DNA from: Pseudomonas chlororaphis
Lineage (GTDB): Bacteria; Pseudomonadota; Gammaproteobacteria; Pseudomonadales; Pseudomonadaceae
DNA: 64,000 nucleotides
Assembly: GCF_001921865.1 (NCBI RefSeq)
Contig: NZ_MSCT01000010.1
Location: 124,001-188,000 of the forward strand
Reading direction: 5' to 3'
Below, piece by piece: positions 61,830-64,000 of this stretch (its first letter is position 1; each line of letters begins with the position of its first letter). The notes under the pieces are model-generated. The model was not told the DNA's origin, did no database searches, and worked only from the letters and a program-made list of their open reading frames with translations. The position numbers and the translations under genes are program-made.

Positions 61830-62780
61830 TTGAACATCTTTAGCATCTCTTCCTCTCGGGCCGCACCGGACCACCGGTTGCGCCACGAGGCCCAGGACTG
61901 GCTGGTCCTGTTGACGTCGGGGCGAGCCACCGCCGCCGATGCGCGGGCCTTGCAGCAGTGGTGCGCGCAGAGCCCGCAGCATGCCGAGGCGTTCGAGCAG
62001 GCCAAGCGCTTGTGGCACAGCCTGCAACCGGCCGCCGAACAGTGGCAGCGCGAGGCCCGGCCGCGGCGCTTCGGGCGCCGGGCGTTTCTCGGCGGGGCGT
62101 TGGCGGCGTCGGTGGCGCTGGTCGCCGTGCGGGTTTCGTTGCCCGGCGGTTTTGCCGGGCTGGGCGCCGACTACAGCACGGCGGTCGGCGAACAGCGCCG
62201 GGTCGAGCTGGACGACGGCCTGAGCCTGGAACTCAACACCCAGACCCGCATCAGCCGGCGCCAGCTGGCCGAAGGCGGGCAGGGCATCGAGTTGCTCGAA
62301 GGCGAGGTCGAGGTGTCGAGCCAGGGCGCGCTGCCGGTGCGGGTCCAGGCCGGCGACGGCTGGCTGAGTGCGTCCCGGGCGCGTTTCAACGTGCGCAACA
62401 CCGACCACAGCGTCTGCGTGACCTGTATCGACGGCGCGTTGCAAGTCGAGGTCGGCGGCCGCCTGATTCGCCTGGACAGCGGCCGCCAGCTGACGTACGA
62501 CAGCCGCCAGGTCGGCGAGCCGCGAGCGGTGGACCCGACGACGGTGATCGCCTGGCGTGAACAGGTGCTGGTGTTCGACAACGCCACCCTCAACACCGTG
62601 ATCGACGAAATCAACCGCTACCGCCCGGGCATGCTGGTGCTGCTCAACGCCGAGCTGGGCAAGCGCAAGGTGCAGGCCCGGTTCAACCTCAACCAGCTGG
62701 CCGGCGTGGCCCTGCTGATTCGCGACGCCTACGGCGCCAAATGCACCGAGCTGCCCGGCGGCGTGGTGCTGTTGAGCTGA
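61830..62780 (+). CDS. vreR: VreR: FecR-type sigma regulator
   Basis: A 316-residue inner-membrane anti-sigma protein, read from TTG 61830 as no in-frame ATG is near. The cytoplasmic part (RHEAQDWLVLLTSGRATAAD) binds the sigma factor, one membrane segment (RRAFLGGALAASVALVAVRV) follows, and the periplasmic FecR domain (TRISRRQLAEGGQGIELLEG) receives the signal from VreA. A C-terminal STN-like segment ends the protein. Confidence 0.88.
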   Translation: MNIFSISSSRAAPDHRLRHEAQDWLVLLTSGRATAADARALQQWCAQSPQHAEAFEQAKRLWHSLQPAAEQWQREARPRRFGRRAFLGGALAASVALVAVRVSLPGGFAGLGADYSTAVGEQRRVELDDGLSLELNTQTRISRRQLAEGGQGIELLEGEVEVSSQGALPVRVQAGDGWLSASRARFNVRNTDHSVCVTCIDGALQVEVGGRLIRLDSGRQLTYDSRQVGEPRAVDPTTVIAWREQVLVFDNATLNTVIDEINRYRPGMLVLLNAELGKRKVQARFNLNQLAGVALLIRDAYGAKCTELPGGVVLLS

Positions 62781-62806
62781 AGGGCGGCGGTGCCCAGGCT
62801 GGCTCT

Positions 62807-62900
62807 ATCGCGAGCAAGCTCGCTCCTACAGATTGCCGCGATTCTTGTAGCCGCTGCCGAGCGCAGCGAGGCTGCGTACGAGGACGAAGTCCTCGCCAAG
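62807..62900. repeat. Adjacent REP elements of both classes
   Basis: A single reverse GTAGGAGCGA-class arm (62807-62830, ending CTCCTACA) is followed at 62846 by a GTAGCC-class arm (TGTAGCCGCTGCCGAGCG) with its own small hairpin (GAGGACGAAGTCCTC). They sit between vreR and the convergent hxc genes. Confidence 0.75.
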
Positions 62901-62944
62901 CCTGGGCCCGCGGTTTATCTGGCGCAACGGCGCGGCCGCCGGGG

Positions 62945-63574
62945 TCATTCCAGCGGCCCCAAGACCTGGCGATAACGTTCTTCGCCCTGGGGCGTCTGGC
63001 GCACCAGGCGGATTTCCAGGCCCGGGGGGTTTTCCTTGCGGTTGCCGCTGAGCTGGCGCCAGCCCTTGTCCCGGTCCCAGACCCGCACTTGCAATGCGCT
63101 GACGTGTTCCAGCACCGCCACGCCGTTGTTCGGCGCCGGCAGCGGATAACGATCGCGCGCGGCGGCCGCCGCGCGGTACAGGGTGTCGCCCTTGAGCCAC
63201 CAGCGCACCCGTTGCAGGCCGTCGCCGGGGATCGCCGCGCTGCGGATCACGTCGAGGCGGAAGGTTCCACCGTCGGCGCTGCGCACGGTCAGCGCGGCCG
63301 GTACCGCGGCGGCCTCGGCGCCGGCATCGGCCCCGGGCAGGGCCGGCTCCTTGAGCTCGACGCTGGCCCGCAACGCCACGTCGCGCTCCAGCTGATGCAG
63401 AGTGCGCAACAGCGCCTCGGTCTGTTCGCTGCTGGCCTGCAAATGGCTGTCGGCGCGGCTGACGCTGTCCAGGCCGCGCCAGGCGATGACGCTGACCACC
63501 GCCATCAGCAGGATCGCCACCATCACCTCGATCAGGGTAAAGCCGCCCTGGCGGTCGTTCCGGCGGCGGTTCAT
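62945..63574 (-). CDS. hxcW: Type II secretion minor pseudopilin GspJ-like (HxcW)
   Basis: A 209-residue pseudopilin. The prepilin peptidase site is G/FTLIEVMVAI at about residue 11, then the hydrophobic helix (VMVAILLMAVVSVIAW) and the GspJ-type globular part (HQLERDVALRAS, RVRWWLKGDTLYRAAAAARD). It caps the pseudopilus of a type II secretion system. It is coupled to the next gene by an ATGA overlap and faces vreR, as in the P. aeruginosa vre-hxc locus. Confidence 0.9.
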   Translation of the reverse strand: MNRRRNDRQGGFTLIEVMVAILLMAVVSVIAWRGLDSVSRADSHLQASSEQTEALLRTLHQLERDVALRASVELKEPALPGADAGAEAAAVPAALTVRSADGGTFRLDVIRSAAIPGDGLQRVRWWLKGDTLYRAAAAARDRYPLPAPNNGVAVLEHVSALQVRVWDRDKGWRQLSGNRKENPPGLEIRLVRQTPQGEERYRQVLGPLE

Positions 63575-64000
63575 TGCAGCGCCACCACCCGCACCACGCC
63601 GCTGGCCGTGCGCTGCACGGTCAGGCTGTGCTGGCCGTCGGAAAGCCGTACCTGCAACGGCGCGTCTATCCATTCGGCATTGAGCACCAGGCGTGGGCCG
63701 GGCTCGATCCGCACCTTGATCGACGGGCTTTCCCAGGGGCGCGGGCGCAGCTGCGGGTCGTCCTTGAAACGGTCGACGCCGCGACCGTCCTCGCTGGTCC
63801 GGCTGAAGGCGAAACCCTTGGCGTCCGCGCGCCAACTGATGGGCCGGCCGTCGACCCGGGCTTCGGCCTGGGCCACCTGCAGCAGCTGCGCCAGGCGCTC
63901 GGCGTCCTTGCGCAGGCCTTGCAGCGGGTCGGGGCGGATGCTCAGGCTGATGGCGGCGCTGGCGATCCCGATGATCACCAGCACCACCATCAGTTCGATC
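63571..64000 (-). CDS. hxcU: Type II secretion pseudopilin GspH-like (HxcU), partial
   Basis: The visible 142 codons begin inside the N-terminal helix (IELMVVLVIIGIASAAIS) and run to the stop; the cleavage site lies beyond position 64000. The globular part has the GspH block DAERLAQLLQVAQAEARVDG. It forms the minor tip with GspI/J/K. The rest of the hxc cluster should continue to the right. Confidence 0.88.
   Translation of the reverse strand, partial: IELMVVLVIIGIASAAISLSIRPDPLQGLRKDAERLAQLLQVAQAEARVDGRPISWRADAKGFAFSRTSEDGRGVDRFKDDPQLRPRPWESPSIKVRIEPGPRLVLNAEWIDAPLQVRLSDGQHSLTVQRTASGVVRVVALQ

Noticed and set aside
1..64000. tRNA, rRNA, insertion sequence or prophage
   Set aside because: No transposase, integrase, phage structural gene or tRNA-like cloverleaf was recognised on either strand by eye.

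Overview
This window reads as chromosomal DNA of a fluorescent-group Pseudomonas (P. protegens / P. chlororaphis / P. fluorescens type). The basis is uniformly high GC coding sequence, Pseudomonas-restricted families (DUF2388, DUF2986, GdhB-type 1622-residue glutamate dehydrogenase, Vre/Hxc), and two classes of intergenic REP element: a GTAGGAGCGA...TCGCGA class and a GTAGCCGCTGCC class. From memory of P. aeruginosa PAO1, unverified here, the window joins three blocks that are separate there: 0-11.5 kb resembles PA1810-PA1818, about 15.7-56 kb resembles PA3089-PA3068, and 60.5 kb onward resembles PA0674-PA0678. No rRNA, tRNA, CRISPR array, prophage or insertion sequence was seen.

Layout. 0-3 kb: two tandem family-5 solute-binding proteins of a peptide ABC importer (the first runs off the left edge). 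3-11.5 kb: mltD, gloB, a methyltransferase, rnhA, a lipoprotein that looks like a catalytically dead GDPD, a DUF2388 protein, dnaQ and lysine decarboxylase ldcA. 11.5-15.7 kb: a GNAT acetyltransferase, a LysR regulator, a small unknown protein, an FMN reductase and an ArsB-type pump without arsR or arsC nearby. 15.7-23.3 kb: a DUF1853 gene divergent from a tightly packed run nadK, phosphoesterase, rhomboid protease, DUF1315, DUF2797, pepN. 23.4-28.7 kb: an AT-richer DUF2971 gene that looks acquired, then a YCF48-like beta-propeller paired with an MMPL/RND transporter. 28.7-32 kb: a 143-bp tandem REP array, a lactonase-fold protein and a run of four very small exported or membrane proteins. 32-37.5 kb: the sbcD-sbcC-GST operon. 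37.6-39.7 kb: small accessory genes. 39.8-46.7 kb: a complete MoxR/DUF58/DUF4381/VWA/VWA-TPR/BatD operon with overlapping genes. 46.8-50.3 kb: GntR regulator, L-2-hydroxyglutarate oxidase lhgO and an MHS-type transporter, with one perfect palindrome in front of both the regulator and lhgO. 50.3-56.1 kb: a small unknown protein and gdhB. 56.2-59.9 kb: a MocR/PdxR regulator with cupin, antibiotic-biosynthesis-type monooxygenase, carboxymuconolactone-decarboxylase-like and azoreductase genes, three of whose promoters carry the same box. 60.4-64 kb: the VreA-VreI-VreR cell-surface signalling cassette facing the end of an Hxc type II secretion cluster.

The most interesting signals are regulatory or degenerate-enzyme observations rather than a whole new machine: the shared MocR box, the GntR palindromes, a VWA protein with a broken MIDAS motif next to an intact paralogue, a GDPD-fold lipoprotein without its metal ligands, and the cluster of small exported proteins at 30.8-31.9 kb.
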